Numbered from the stretch's first letter, positions 15,101 through 28,113 are shown. The stretch: 64,000 bases of DNA from Phoebastria nigripes (GCA_035582835.1 JAYKAV010002375.1:1-64000), one strand, 5' to 3'. Program-made: numbers and translations. The notes: generated by a model from the sequence alone, not told the origin.

Positions 15101-15372
15101 CTCCTGGTTTTATATTGGCAAATTCCAATTGAATTCCAGCCATCACAGCAGGGGAAGAGTCCCCCCTATTTTAGAATGAACCTGGAACCTCCTACCTCAA
15201 GAGACAACAGATGTGGTCATCACAGCAGCAATGCTGCAGGTTCCCAAGACAATCTCCTCTTAAACAAGCCTGCTATTGCACCTAAACAAGCAAGCACACT
15301 GAAATCTGGAATTAAAAAGGGAATCCAGGCAGGAAGACAGATCTCCAGAAGATTTCAGCTCATGACAGAAGA
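15101..15372 (+). CDS. Candidate plus-strand exon, 90 open codons
   Basis: A pyrimidine-rich acceptor ending in AG (15,099-15,100) is followed by 272 nt that stay open in one frame. A consensus donor GTAAGT follows at 15,373-15,378. The open frame enters in phase 0 and leaves with two extra bases. The encoded stretch is rich in Ser, Gln and Lys, with a basic C-terminal part containing KSGIKKG and RQISRRF. I recognise no domain. It lies inside what looks like the first intron of a leftward gene but is on the opposite strand, so it could be an exon of an antisense transcript, an unrecognised gene, or a chance open frame between cryptic splice sites. Confidence 0.22.
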
Positions 15373-17695
15373 GTAAGTCGAAATCAAATGATTCTCCCTT
15401 TTCACTCCTGATACTACTTAGTTTACTGACCTCATGATCATTAAAGGAAAAAATACACTAATGAACAAACTGATACTTCTGTCAGATAAAAGAAACCCTA
15501 AAATGCCCAAAATTAGATCTAAGTTCTTAATTGCAAACTTTTTCTTAAACATTTTGGAGGCATCTCTGCTAAGTTAAGATCTCAGGCACCGCTTCAGAAC
15601 CACCTTACTCACGTTTTGACATCAAAATGGCACCTTGCTGTAGCTTATTTACAAAGTTGAAAGTTTTAACTTTTTTATTTTAAAAGTAGTACTATTTACC
15701 TACCAAAACAGTTTATCTTCTTTCAAACTGCCATATTACTGCACAAAAAACCGAGAGGAGCTCTTTCTGCAACCTTTTCTGTTCATACACATCCAGGACA
15801 GCCTGCATGACAGTTGTACTCACAGAATACATCACCTGCGTGGAAGAAGGTCACCTGCCCTGACTGACAACTGCATATTTTAAGCCTCAAATACCTACCT
15901 ACAGAGAAGAGGACTTGAAGTTTAGTGCACCTGTTGAAAGCCAAACTGGCATCCATGTTTCTGGTGAAGCTGTTCTACATGCAGAATCAGGACCCAAACA
16001 TTAAGAGTTAATAGCCCACACAGGCACTACTACACTACTATTTTACACCAAAGAAAGAGTAAGCGAACACATTTCTGGCTACAAATCTGTAACATAATGC
16101 TGTTTCCCCATACGCTCAATATACTTTTACTGTGTCATGTTCTTGTACATTAAAGTGAATGGTACAAGTTACAGAAATACCGAAGTGCCAATCCATAAAG
16201 AGTACTTGCTTTCAAATAGTAATTGCAGTGATTATAATGCTCCCCGAAGCAGCTCTAAGTGAAAGTGGAACACTGATAAAGTATGTCTAAGTTATTAGAG
16301 GGGGGAAAAAAAAAGTTTCACTTAACCAGCCAAAGCTTCAAGAACAGGAAAGCTACCTTCTCACAATAGAGAACACTTACTGATTGACCAAAGGATTTCA
16401 AGTTTCTCCTATCAACTCTTGTCTTGAACACAACATAGTGGTACATTCTTTATATTCTCCATTATCTTCTCAACAACCCCATTCCACTTAGAAGCAGGGA
16501 GAGCCATCAGTTCCTTCAGGGCTTCTTCCAGAAAGTTAAGCCTCCACCTACTTCCCCTGGGTTTGGCATAGCCATTCTGCCATTATAAACTCCACACAGA
16601 CCAGGCCTGGGAGCTCCGTCTTGCTGGCAAGAGCATAACCAGAACTTAGAAAATTTTCATAATGAGGTGGTGCAGCTGAGCCCCAGGGTCACTTAGAGTG
16701 CAGATTCATGATGTCTTTAAGCATAAGTTGTTGCTGCAGCTGATGCACGCACAGCATTCCACGGTTGGTACAAGGCAAGGGAGGACACCTGCATTACTGC
16801 ACAGTCAGCTAACAGAAGAATTGGGTTTGCTTCGTAATCTGTAAAACTACACCATAATGAAGAAACTACCCCCATCAGGAAAGAAACTATGATCTTATAC
16901 ATTATGTATGTGACAATTCAACAATTAGATAACCTGGCACGAGCTCTGAACATTTAGATATCTGATCTGTAAGCAGTTTAAGCATCTCTCAGAAATTAAA
17001 TGCATGAAATAATTCTAGTTACAATTTCTCAGTCTCCACAAAACATGGTGCTAATATACCAACAAGACTCTTGATTCTGAAAGCTTTAGTGTAAGGGAAC
17101 AATTTAGTCTCCCCAAAGCCAGCCAGCAGCTGAAGTTGACAAGTGAGAGTGCTAAACTTCCAGTTTCCATGGAAATGGAATTTGGATCAGTACAAACAGA
17201 GATTTCGGAATTTAAAACCAAACACTCTCCACCTTACACTCTCTACTCCAACATTTGTTTTCCTGGGTAACAAGAGTTCAAGAGAGACACAGATGCCATA
17301 TACATTATGGCATCCTGCCTTGTGGCTCCTCATTTTCATTTAGAGGTAGCCATCCCCTTATAAATCATGCACCACAGTGGTCAATTTAGTGGCAGCCAGC
17401 CAGACACATTTTATAAACATGACAATATCCCAAAACTGTGCATTTGGGAAGACAGATCGGTTACTAGTTACGTGATGGTAATACATATGAAATAACTGCT
17501 TTACAGCCCAATGCTGAACTAAACAAGAAAGTCGTACCATACAACACAACCACAAGGAACCATCAGTGAAAAAAAAATCTCATTTTTATTGTTGATATGA
17601 CCCACCAGAATAGCACAGCAACAGAACTGTGAGATTTTTAAACTGTAAAAATCCATTGTCTTTAGGCAAGAACCAATAAGGTGTACTTTATCACC

Positions 17696-18104
17696 TTATG
17701 GTAATGCAACGCTTCCGCAGCAGCCACTGCCTAACACTGCAAGGGAGAATTCCAACTTGTTGATTACAACTGCAGGATGCTCACTGGCAGCTAAAACAAT
17801 TTGCCAATGGTATTTATGGCTCCTGTTCCTTGTGTTTGGCAAGAGCAGAGGAAGAGTAATTTTTCTCGAAGTATTTACATTGATTTTGCAACTGATGACA
17901 ACACTCCATCTGCTCTCAGACACTTTGGTGCCTCTGCCAATTTCTTCCCTAATGTATTTCTTTCTCCAAGCTTTGCCAAGGTTTCTCCAGTTCCTGAACT
18001 TTGTTCTTTCACCAGGTTTGAAGGGGCCATTTGAAGTTGCAAGCAAAAACTTGATGTATGAACATCTAACCCTATGCCCTAATCACAGATCAACAGACAA
18101 ATAG
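17696..18104. other. Stop-poor anonymous segment, open on both strands
   Basis: Within about 400 bases there are open frames of 116 codons on the minus strand and 115 and 77 codons in two plus frames. No frame shows a recognisable domain and there is no convincing splice pair for any of them. The segment ends about 190 bases before a solo LTR. It may be a fragment of an older repeat or simply a patch with few TA-containing triplets. I do not call a gene here. Confidence 0.3.
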
Positions 18105-18290
18105 ATAGTATTTCAAATGACTCCCCCCCTCAAGACCATCACCTCCAGAAGCCTGAGGATATGGCTAATAGCTTCAACAAAGCTGCTGAAGTCCCTGAAA
18201 TAAAAGGGTCTTGAGGCCAATTAGGAGAAGCAGAATTTAAGAAGAACCAAAACCAACTCATTCTTCTAAGAAAAGCCCAAAAGCCCCATG

Positions 18291-18823
18291 TGTCCTGGTT
18301 CCGGCTGGGACAGAGTTAACTTGCTTCCCAGTAGCTGGCGAGGGTGTGCTGTGTTTTGGGTTTGGTGTAATAGGAGCGTTGATGGCCCATTGATGTTGTG
18401 GGTGTTGCTGGGTGGTGCTTGCACCGGGCACTTTTCAGCCTCCCATGCCCTGCCAGGTGCATGGGAAGCTGGTGGGGGGAGCATAGCCGGGGCCAATGGG
18501 GTATTCCATACCATGTAACGTCATGCTCAGTATAAAAACTAAGGGTGCGGGGGGGCTCGGGGTCCCGGGGGGCTGGCTCTCATTCGGTTCGGCAGGTGGT
18601 AAGCAGTTGCATTGTGCATCGCCTGCTTTGTATATTCAGTTGTTGTTATCACTGTTACTATTACTGTTCTACTTCGTTTTATTTCAATTATTAAACTGTT
18701 TTTATCTCAACCCGCGAGTTTTCCTACTCGTGCCCTCCCGATTCTCTCCCCCATCCCACTGGAGCGGGGGGGTGAGCGAGCGGCTGCGTGGTGTTTAGGT
18801 GCTGCCAGGGTTAAACCACGACA
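18291..18823 (+). mobile_element. Solo LTR of an endogenous retrovirus, copy A
   Basis: The element runs from TGTCCTGG to CACGACA, giving the TG...CA ends of an LTR. It is flanked by a perfect 5-bp target duplication CCATG (18,286-18,290 and 18,824-18,828). Inside are a CCAAT box (about 18,493), a TATAAAA box (18,531) and an ATTAAA poly(A) signal (18,690-18,695), in the normal U3-R-U5 order. No gag, pol or env sequence adjoins it, so it is a solo LTR left by recombination between two LTRs. It is clearly the same family as the copies at 24,285 and 55,082, but is about 16 bp shorter than the latter because of a deletion just before the CCAAT region. The 5-bp duplication does not settle the ERV class on its own. 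Confidence 0.92.
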
Positions 18824-18828
18824 CCATG

Positions 18829-21800
18829 GAAATCAAGATTTCACCTAGCATTTAAAAATGCAGCCAGGTAACGCAACATCCTCTCTATGGCAAATAGTGG
18901 GCTACCCCACAAGCATTTGAGATTCTTACCCAGCAAGCATAATTCTACCCGCAAAACTTGTGGTGTAAAACGAACAGATGGAAGGATTCAGTTTCCACCT
19001 GTTTGCCTGACACCTTTCATACACAGAGTTAAACATTAAAAGAACCAGCAAAAGCAAATAAATATTTGAAAGCCTGATTTTTTTTAACTTTAAGGTATTT
19101 ATCAAGGCAGAAGCATACACAAATGACTTCACTGCTTTCTCCAACTTTTATACAATGATCAAACTACCTTTATGTCATGCATTATGATTCGAGATAAAGT
19201 ATTCCTAAAAATTGTAATAGCTCATCTTACAGCATCACATAAGTGAAAAATAACCCCCCGAAAGTCACATACAGAACTCTTTTTTAAGAGCAAATACTCA
19301 ATCCACCATAGAAAAATGGATTGCAAGGTCAGAGATTCCTGAAAAGTGACTATAACTTCCAGCAGCTCATAGAAGAATCGTAAGTATTTAAACCCCCAAG
19401 GGCTGACATAAACAGCATCAGTCTGCTTATCTGTTTCATTTGAAAGTAGGTTAGTGTGCAATGGTGTCCCTAAGAAATAATCCCAACAGGATGAATGCAG
19501 AAAAGAAATGCTTTAATCCCTTTTGTATCAGCACACATGTGTGTAGATTCATTTACTATTAGGCCCAGTCCAAAGATAACTCGGATCTGTGGTGTGCAGG
19601 TCAGATTAGATATCTAATGGTTTCTTCTGGCACAACACCTGTCTCAAATTATCTATCCTATTTGTCGACAACAAGAGAAAGAATTTGCCTGTAAACACAA
19701 TAATCCTTTCTTCTAACAATTTGCTTTTTTCTTCTCATTTCACTGACCACCTAAATAGAAGAAGAAAAGCAAATAATGGCAAGTTAAAAATCAGGTGTCA
19801 GCCTTATTCCACTACTGCAATTTGTCTTCGTTACTTTTAAAACCCAGGACCACAGTGATAAGCCCAGAAAAAACAATGGATTTGAAATAAGCCTTTTACT
19901 CTTCCAGGAGCTCCACAATATGTAACAACTGCTTCGTGTTATATGTTCTGAGAGAAATTAAAAGCTGAAAAAATTTTGGAATGACCAACCTCTTTGCTTT
20001 TAGGCATAAGACTGAAGTTTGCCTTTGTATCAAATAAGAGAACAATTCAGCAGCTACATCAAATACAGCAGCTTGTTTTGGCAACCTCATTTTTAGGAGA
20101 TCAGATTTAGCTACTCAGCTTTAATACTCTTGTTTTTGAATTAACCATCTGTCCTGTAACATTTAGACAGACAGACCTAGTAAAGTAGGATGTCAATCTC
20201 AGGGGTCTTGGGGCTAGAACACACATATATACATGCCCACAACAGGCAGAGCCCATCAAAATAATAGTCAACCTTCCCAACAAGGAAATTATATTGTTGA
20301 TTTTTGTATCTAGTCTGTGGTTTCATTTTATCCAATTAGCAAGAGGAACTTGGGCCAACGCAGTACATATTTCATCAATTAACGCAAAATGGGAACAACT
20401 TTAAAAGGCTTTATAACGAAAAGACTTTTATTTACTATCAGCTGTAGGTCAGAGATCTTAATCTAGGCCCTTTTAAGAAGATTGCCAAAAATAAAGCATG
20501 CTGTTTCACTGTAAATTGTCACTGAAAAGGAAGTGCAAAATTCTTACGTGAAAAGACTGTTAGAAAGTGCTCCATAGGCAATGATAGATATTTTTAAAGT
20601 ACAGTTGCTATGAAAGTATGCAAGCTTCTTTTTCCCCTTTCAAAAAGATATATACAAGCACACAAATGCTCTGTTATTTAAAGTTACATCAAAAGAAGAC
20701 AGGATTTATAGGTGTTGCTTGACTAGTGAACTTTTAACAAACACTTTAATCAATTGATCCCTTTAAGAGAAACACACCATCAAGAAGCCATTTGTTTCAG
20801 CAGACTACCAACACAGGGGCTAAAAGATGGCCAAAGCATGCTACAGAAACATTTGACAAGCTCAGAGTTCCCAGATCTTTAAACACCCTCTGCCATCTAA
20901 AAAACTGTTTCCAATAATACCAGTGCATTTTCATGCACATTGCCTCCAATATCATGAATACCATGGTTTGCAACTGATACTACTACAGTAGGCTCTCCAA
21001 GATCTAGTACATCCTACTTCCACAACACGGTCAGTAATAAGTGCTTACTGGTCCCAGGCAGACACTTAACTGACCTCCAAGACCTTCTTACGAAAGCCGG
21101 TACAACTGCTTTTACAACAGCTCTGGCAACGAGCCTGCATATTATTGTAAGGCTGGTAGCACTGAAGTACTGCAATGTTTATTTCAACTCTAAATGAAAG
21201 TCTTGCAATACATATCCCTATAGATTCAGGGCCTACTACAATTAACTCTTCTATTCCCATCCATCTTCTACAAGAAAATCTCAAAATCAAATCCAGCGAT
21301 ACACCAATATAGAGCAATTTACATGTTCTCTCGCTCCTGCACACAACAACCTGTGTTCACCACACACTGGCTTTCCATAGCGCAGATGATCGTATTTGCA
21401 AAAGTACTTAGCAGTGGCTCCGTTCCACCGCAGCCCACCTCAACTGGCATCAGGCCACTGACTTTGGAATCAGTGTAATGTGTGCATATTCAAGAGTCCC
21501 ATGCTCAAATTTCAGTAATCGCTTTTCACTTCTTCATAATACATTGCTTTTTAGTGAATAAACTAAGGAGCTAAACTATGAGCTTCCAACACAAGCTAGC
21601 AAGCAGTTAAATCTAGTCGTGCCTTTTTGCCAGAATCAGGAAAGAAGAGATACCAAAAATGCCTCAAGAAACTGTTCTGAGACACCGCAGTGACTCCAAA
21701 TCACTATCTAAACTTCTGTTTTCTAAATCAAGATATCATTAGGATTGATAACTATTGATGCATATGACTAAACAATCAGCGGAGGATGCTAGAATATACC

Positions 21801-24279
21801 GCTATCCCAAGATTCCCCTTTAAACCTCCCCCTGACTCATAGTGTAGGTTCTATTAAATTAACTTTTAATTTAATTGATTTTTAAATTAAGAAACTCAAG
21901 ATTTTGAAATTCAGGTGCCTATACATAAGTAACTAAAGGCATGCTGTGATGCTCAGGTATTTGCCAAACTTTCTAAGAACTGATGCTGTAGTTGCTGAGT
22001 ATTTTTGCGCAAGTGACCATTTAGTGAGTTTCCTTTGTGTTCTTACTCCTGTAAAGTTTCATCCATCTCTATTCTATCTGCTATTGCCTTCTTGCAAGAT
22101 TACTTCATCTATAAGTAAAATAGTGAAGAATTAACTTCCCCCCCTTTCTCTTGATAGTATGTTCTAGCATTGTTTTACCGGGGGGGGGGGGGGGGGGGAT
22201 ATCAGGTAATTGAAAGGAAGAAAATAAGGTTTCCATGAAAAAGGTACACCAAGCAACCTACTCAACATACATTTTTGTCAACGGTATAAAATTCGTACAT
22301 CAGTACTTGAACCCTTTCCCTCAACAAATAAAGTGACAGTAGCATGGTTTGATCAAGGATTTAATTTCAAGAAAAAATTCTGGTGATGTAGCACCTGGTG
22401 AAGCACAGGGTATTAATCAATTATTCCCCCTCAACTTCATTAAAAATCTGTTCTTCTGCTTCCACTTCAAAGCTTGTAGCTGAAGCTTGATTTATCATGT
22501 TGGACCCAGAGTGGGATGTTTCTGAAGGTCTCATACCATCAGTGAATTACAGGCTTATCTGTGACACAGGCTGCAGAAGTCTAAATACACGACGGAACAC
22601 CCACTCTACTATTCTTTTCACAAAGGAAGTGGTGTGTGAACAAGCAGACCCGAAATCCTGGATCCGTTATCAGGCATATGTTTTTTCCATATGCCCCTTA
22701 CTCAAGTACGCACACACACCAATTAAGAGACAGATCTGATTGCTCCTTTCCTATAGAAAAGTCTATTTTTAACTCCTCATTACAGGCCTCATCAGGTGAA
22801 TGTATAAATCAAATTTTGTTAGAAGTACCCTGAATAAAAGATTTTGAAAGTCTTGAAAACTGACTCAAAGGATGAAGATGCTTCTCTAGAAGAAGAAAGC
22901 CTCTGATTTTTTTACATACGGTCATTAATAATGACACAGTTCAGAGATCACTCACTCAGACTACCCCTAAGCCAGTGACAAATTTGATCTTTTTCTTCGT
23001 TAAATACCTTTACAGTTAATGAAGTTCAGAGCCATTGAATTACTCCAGTTTTCCAAAACACTCCAAAAGCTTTTCCTAAAGTGCAAAAAGTATCCCCTGT
23101 TATTAATGCTTAATACAGTTTTAATCAAGTCACATTCACTTACAAGGGAGTTATGAGTAAATCTATACGTATAGGCAGAGTTGAAGTCAAGTCTCAGTCA
23201 ACTAGTGTTGACTCATTAAAAAAAGCAACTGGGTTTCTCACAGCCTGCGACCAGTGTCTTTAAGTGGAATAAGTCAACTTGAATTTCATATGAATCACAT
23301 ATGTAAATAAGCTTGCACATTAGTTTTTAATGTGAATTGTCACAATTCCATTGCTTTCCCCTAATTCAAGATACAATACTAATCAGTTACCACAAACCCA
23401 AATAAGCAAACACACAAAAGCAAACTTACATAAGAAGTGATTTTTGTCACAACATTTGTTTGGGGATGATGGTTCCAATAGACTAACACCAAATCACCAT
23501 TTACCTTATTCTCTACCACCTACATTTCTGATGCTTCAAGTAAGCTTCAGCATTTATTGACTGAGTGTAACAGCATCTCACATGAAGACCAACACATTTA
23601 TTCTTACATATAATATATTTTTTAACAGCATAAGCTGACAAAGTAACACATTTTTGCAGGCCTACGTAAATCCATACTTTAAGCCTTTTTTTTTTCTTTT
23701 CAAATAAAACCCCCACATCTGTTAAATGTGCATGAAGCAGCTCACGTCATATACAAATCCCAGGAGGTATAAGAAAGATAAAAATAGGTGACTTGAGATG
23801 TTTGGGAGTTTCAATACTCATTGACCAAAACCTGGTAAGAATTAATTTAAAAAATAAAAAAAAGACAAAGAAACACAGCCAGCAGGGTATCCATCTTCGA
23901 CTGTTAGCCCATAATCACAAACTGCATCCCCTCTTCCCAGCCTGCTCGAGACCAAACCAGAAAAGGCAATAGTGTAAGAGGCAGGCAACTTGGTACCACA
24001 CAGTTCTCCAACAGCAGCACAGAAGGTCAGAAGACAGGCTTCTTTCCTGAGGGCTTCCGACAGCACAGGAGACTGCAGAGAGATCCTTGTGCTCCCATCA
24101 ACAAGAACGAAGGACAAGCCCCGGGTAAGGGAATTCAGTTTAGCCAGAGAAGAATGGTCCACTCACTTCCTAAGGATGATTCTTCCTCAAAGTCTCCCAG
24201 GCAACTCAGGCTGTTGAAGCTTATGCAAAGATTCACCATATATCTCTACAGTCTTCAAAGCAAGTTCATTTTGGATTAA
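18829..24279. other. Intronic sequence between two solo LTRs
   Basis: This is AT-rich unique-looking DNA with no supported gene. Open frames are short and scattered. Notable features are an AT-rich, partly palindromic patch near 21,850-21,895 and the 19-G run at 22,180. It would form the loop if the inverted LTR pair on either side were to pair. Confidence 0.45.
22180..22198. repeat. Poly(G) run, 19 G
   Basis: An uninterrupted run of 19 guanines lies about 35 bases after a run of seven cytosines. Pure G runs of this length are unstable and often mis-sized in sequencing, so the exact length is unreliable. It has G-quadruplex potential. Confidence 0.85.
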
Positions 24280-24284
24280 GGTAT

Positions 24285-24830
24285 TGTCGTGGTTTAACCC
24301 TGGCCAGCACCTAAACATCACGCAACCACTCGCTCACCCCCCACCCCGCCTCCAGTAGGGTGGGGGAGAGAATCGGGAGGGCACGAGTAGGAAAACTCAT
24401 GGGTTGAGATAAAAACAGTTTAATAATTGAAACAAAACAAAGCAGAACAGTAATAATAACAGTGATAACAACAACTGAATATACAAAGCAGGCGATGCAC
24501 AATGCAACTGCTTACCACCTGCCGAACCGACACATCGCCCAATATGCAAGAGCCCATCCCATGACACCAGAGCCCCCCACAGCCAGTTTTATACCAAGCA
24601 TGACATCGCATGGTATGGAATACCCCATTGGCCAGCTGGGTCAACCACCCCGGCTATGCTCCCCCGCCAGCTTCCCGTGCCGGCTGAAAAGTGCCCGGTG
24701 CAAGCACCACCCAGCAACACCCAAAACATCAATGGGCCATCAACGCTCCTATTATACCAAACCCAAAACACAGCACACCCCCCCAGCTACTGGGAAGAAA
24801 GTTAACTCTGTCCCAGCCGGAACCAGGACA
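24285..24830 (-). mobile_element. Solo LTR of an endogenous retrovirus, copy B (reverse)
   Basis: This is the same LTR family as copy A but inverted: in window orientation it reads from TGTCGTGG to ACCAGGACA. It is flanked by GGTAT (24,280-24,284) and GGTGT (24,831-24,835), a 5-bp target duplication with one later substitution. On its own strand it has a TATAAAA box (24,587-24,593) and an ATTAAA signal (24,419-24,424). Two differences from the other copies stand out. It lacks about 16 bases in U3 around the 'ccatgccctgcc' segment, and it has a different, longer sequence between the TATA box and the 'cggttcggcagg' motif. No internal retroviral genes adjoin it. Confidence 0.9.
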
Positions 24831-26902
24831 GGTGTTATATTCCACACCAGCAGAGTCATGAATATAAGTCTTAAATAAAAGTAAGCATTTTAATAAAGTG
24901 ATAGAAATTTTGAATTAACTGAGAATTGAATCAAAAAACCTGAAATTTACATGAGGCAAATGTAGACACAAGTCACCAATTCAGACATATTCAAGCTCTG
25001 CTGCAGGTTCACACATTGTCAAAATGGTCCGCGCAAATAAGTACTAGCAGTGCAAACAATATTGTTACAGTCAAATTTCATAGACACGCTTGGACTTCAT
25101 TTTGTGAAATTAAGTCACATGAACAAAACACGGAAAGAACGTATCTCAATACATCCCCAGGGTTCAGCGTGAAAAATGCCTTTGAGATTAACAGAAACCA
25201 TTTGCATCTCAAGAGTGTTAAAGAGTACAAGGCAACCAGTCAGACACCCTGATGATGGGCTCACCACAGCAAAACAGAACCTAAAGTTCTTCCTGTAAAA
25301 CTGTTGGTAAAGAATTTCTCAAAGGATACTCTCATCAATTTGCTACTATATGGACTTTAAAAAAACCAAACAAACAGAAAAAGCTTGTAGATTAGTATTG
25401 CTGGTTCTTTACTTTGTGATCTCTGAAAATCTGTATTAATTGTTCAACGTCAGGAATAAATCCATTGCAGGAAGATGTCATATGATCAAGACAGGTTTTT
25501 TGAAAAAGGGCTACAGAAATGCACAGAAGTCAAAATACTCACTAAATTTGCCTTGGCTTTAATGTCTCATTTCAACATCAAGTTTAGCAGAAAGGACCTG
25601 TGTTGGGCCGTACAGCTGTTTCCATTTTTCTCATGACACTACAACAAGCACAGGACTGACTTTATTAAAACTGGTTGCAAGAGTCAGTAACAGATGGAAC
25701 ACACCACAGAGCAAGATGACAACACTGGACATAGAGCAAGATCATTTTGAAGTTCCATCAGGCATAAGAACACACAAAGCCTCATAAAAAAAAAAGCTCT
25801 GTATGCTCTAACAGTATTAGAGCACTGGTCATTACAGTTACTATTTTGTAGGAAAAGCTAAAGTAGGAGTTGCAGGAAAAGATGCTGTAAGAGTAGCCAG
25901 TAGTTTCTTATTTGCTACACAGCATCTAGGTACCAACTCTTAGTTTACACTTCACAAACACACTTCACAACTGCTAGAATCAACAAGGCAAACCAACAAT
26001 TCACCGCTACCTCTGAAACCAATTAACAAGCTTATAACATAAATACACTCTTCTAGTTAGTACTTTTGATATAGCTGTGTCCGCTTACAAGATGAACCTT
26101 TCCTTTGACACTTGCTCCTTAAAAGGTTATTCATAAAGTACTGTTAAGTATGCCATAAGAACATGAAGTTTCAGATTTCTCTTTGCTTGAGCTTCTTGCC
26201 AGCAGAGATGCTATGTGCATGCTGTTATCCCACTCAAGGTGCTAGGTAAATCAGATTAGCTTAACATCTTTTACAGAAGTTTCCCCTGACTTATGTGACA
26301 GCCACTGCACACAGGCACGGTTACTAACAGTTATGCTCATGCTCATAGGTGGCACCTTGTTTGACCATCATAACTTTACATCTATGCCTTTGCAACTTCA
26401 GAGTAGCATCCTGCTGTTAAGCATTTCAGAATCCTGACAGAAGTGGTCATGTTGACACACAAGTTAATCAAGTACTTTTTTGCAGAGCAGGACTTCATCA
26501 CAGGGACATCTTGCTGGGATTGCCAACAGTCTCCTTAACTCAGGATGAGACATACGCATATCAACTGCTGGTTTAACGTCTAGTTAGTCGTGTAGTAGCT
26601 ATACTTTTTACATTTTCATGAAAAAAGCCACTGAGTAGTGGTGGTTGGATATCCAAAGGAAGTTTGCCCTGTAATCTTCTACTAAGGTTTGTACTATGAA
26701 TGAAGCACCTCAGATAGCTCCTTTCTCAATATTAAAATCAAACCAGAGAGATTCTCATCTGCCCAGTACTTGAAATCCCAGCACACAAGAAGAGATTGAA
26801 TAGTACTGCTATATATCATGACATCACACTTTTTATGATCATCACAAGGGATTCAAATAATACCATCCACTGATCTAAAAAACAGTCTTTTTTCTTTTTT
26901 TC

Positions 26903-27385
26903 ATGAGATCCCAGTTTCAGATTGTGTCCAAAATTCTGTTAGCTCCATTTCCTAATGGGCTCAGAAGCCAACCTCTTCTTGTAAGCCCCAGAACTGAAAC
27001 AGAAGTCCTGTTGGGCTTGGGATTCCGCATGGGTCATGGCGCATATGAGGGAAGCATTGTCTATTCACAAAAGCCACCTACCCATGTCGCTCTATTAAGC
27101 AATGGGATCCATTCTCGAAACTGGGGGATGATGAGATATATCCCATCTGATGGAAAGCTGGGAAACCGTTACCCACCTTTTTCATGCCAGAGAACATTTT
27201 ACAGCAGGAATGTAGGGAGGACATTTCAGATACTACAGCACAATCTTCCCTCTTGTTTAATTTTGCACTCCATTATAGCAAAACTGTCTTCTGCCTACCA
27301 CATGCTTTATGTCCATGTGAGGAAGAAAAAGAAGGGTACTCTTAAAAATAGTCTATACATTGAATGCCATTCTCATTCATACTAG
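26903..27385 (+). other. Anonymous 160-codon open frame
   Basis: This is the longest ATG-initiated open frame in the AT-rich left half of the window. It is preceded by a strong pyrimidine tract (about 26,885-26,901) that runs straight into the ATG. The predicted product has no domain or motif that I recognise. It begins MRSQFQIVSK and contains a Gly-rich stretch near residue 50 (LGLGFRMGHGAYEG) and a basic KKKKG run near residue 145. No poly(A) tract or target duplication marks it as a processed pseudogene. It may be an old retrocopy, an antisense exon, or chance. Confidence 0.2.
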
Positions 27386-28065
27386 TCAAGCTGAAGATAA
27401 CGGAGGTTAATTTGAAATGTTGTCTTCCAAAGTAAAATACAGTTTGTCCAGAGATCATTATGGACTATTAAAGTAAATCTTCATCAGAAAGCATATAGAT
27501 TTCTAATTATTTAGGCTTTTGCATACGCATTTAGAACAACAAGCGTGAAGGGCACTACAAAATTGGAAAAAATACCCTTGCTGCATATATTTAAATAAAT
27601 CCAGTCATCCTCTTCTCTGCTATCCACATAATTAAAGCAAGTAAATTATTTACGTCAACTTTCGTAAAAATGTAAGTCTTTTAGAACAAAATAATATTGT
27701 CTAGAGGTGACAGAACATTTCAAGCAGTTAGGAAGCCATAAGCCTAAGACAGGAAAAGTACATTTGCCATTTCCTCCTATTTATGTCACATTTTTGTCTT
27801 ACAGTGTGTAAATACATTTTAAAAGTCATTAACATTTACTGCACAAAACAAAGTTTGAACTTACATGCCCTTACTATAGTAGTGGTTTATGCTCAGGGAG
27901 GGAAACATAGGGCTCTTACAACAGGTAATATTGGTATATTGTAATATGGAAATACAGCCACTGCAGTTCCTTCCCCTCTGCTGAGGATAGATATTTTTGT
28001 CATGACAAGTAGCATACATAGAAAATATTTACCTGCCATAGGCATTTTAGTATTAGAGTCAAGCT

Positions 28066-28113
28066 AAAAAAAAACAAAAAAAAACCCAAACCAAAACAAA
28101 ACCAAAAAACCAA
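28066..28113. repeat. A-rich (AAAAC)n tract
   Basis: Runs of A are interrupted by C and CC, like the tract at 10,154. Low complexity. Confidence 0.8.

Larger units (their letters stand above)
1..18290 (-). other. Putative intron 1 sequence, distal part
   Basis: This AT-rich stretch starts with a 13-A run at the window edge. Open frames on both strands are short (mostly under 100 codons), overlap on opposite strands and show no domain I recognise. I see no internal exon on the minus strand that combines a good acceptor, an open frame and a good donor. Because a clear minus-strand first-exon donor lies at 36,989, the simplest reading is that this is the interior of a long first intron. A gene ending before or beginning beyond the window edge cannot be excluded. 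Contents that I can name are A-rich and T-rich tracts, one sauropsid-type repeat near 7,300 and one plus-strand exon-like segment at 15,101-15,372, each listed separately. Confidence 0.45.

Noticed and set aside
18266..18848. Several 70-100 codon frames in the first solo LTR, repeated in the other LTR copies
   Set aside because: They lie wholly or largely in LTR sequence, differ between copies, and overlap the promoter and poly(A) elements. LTRs of this kind are not coding.
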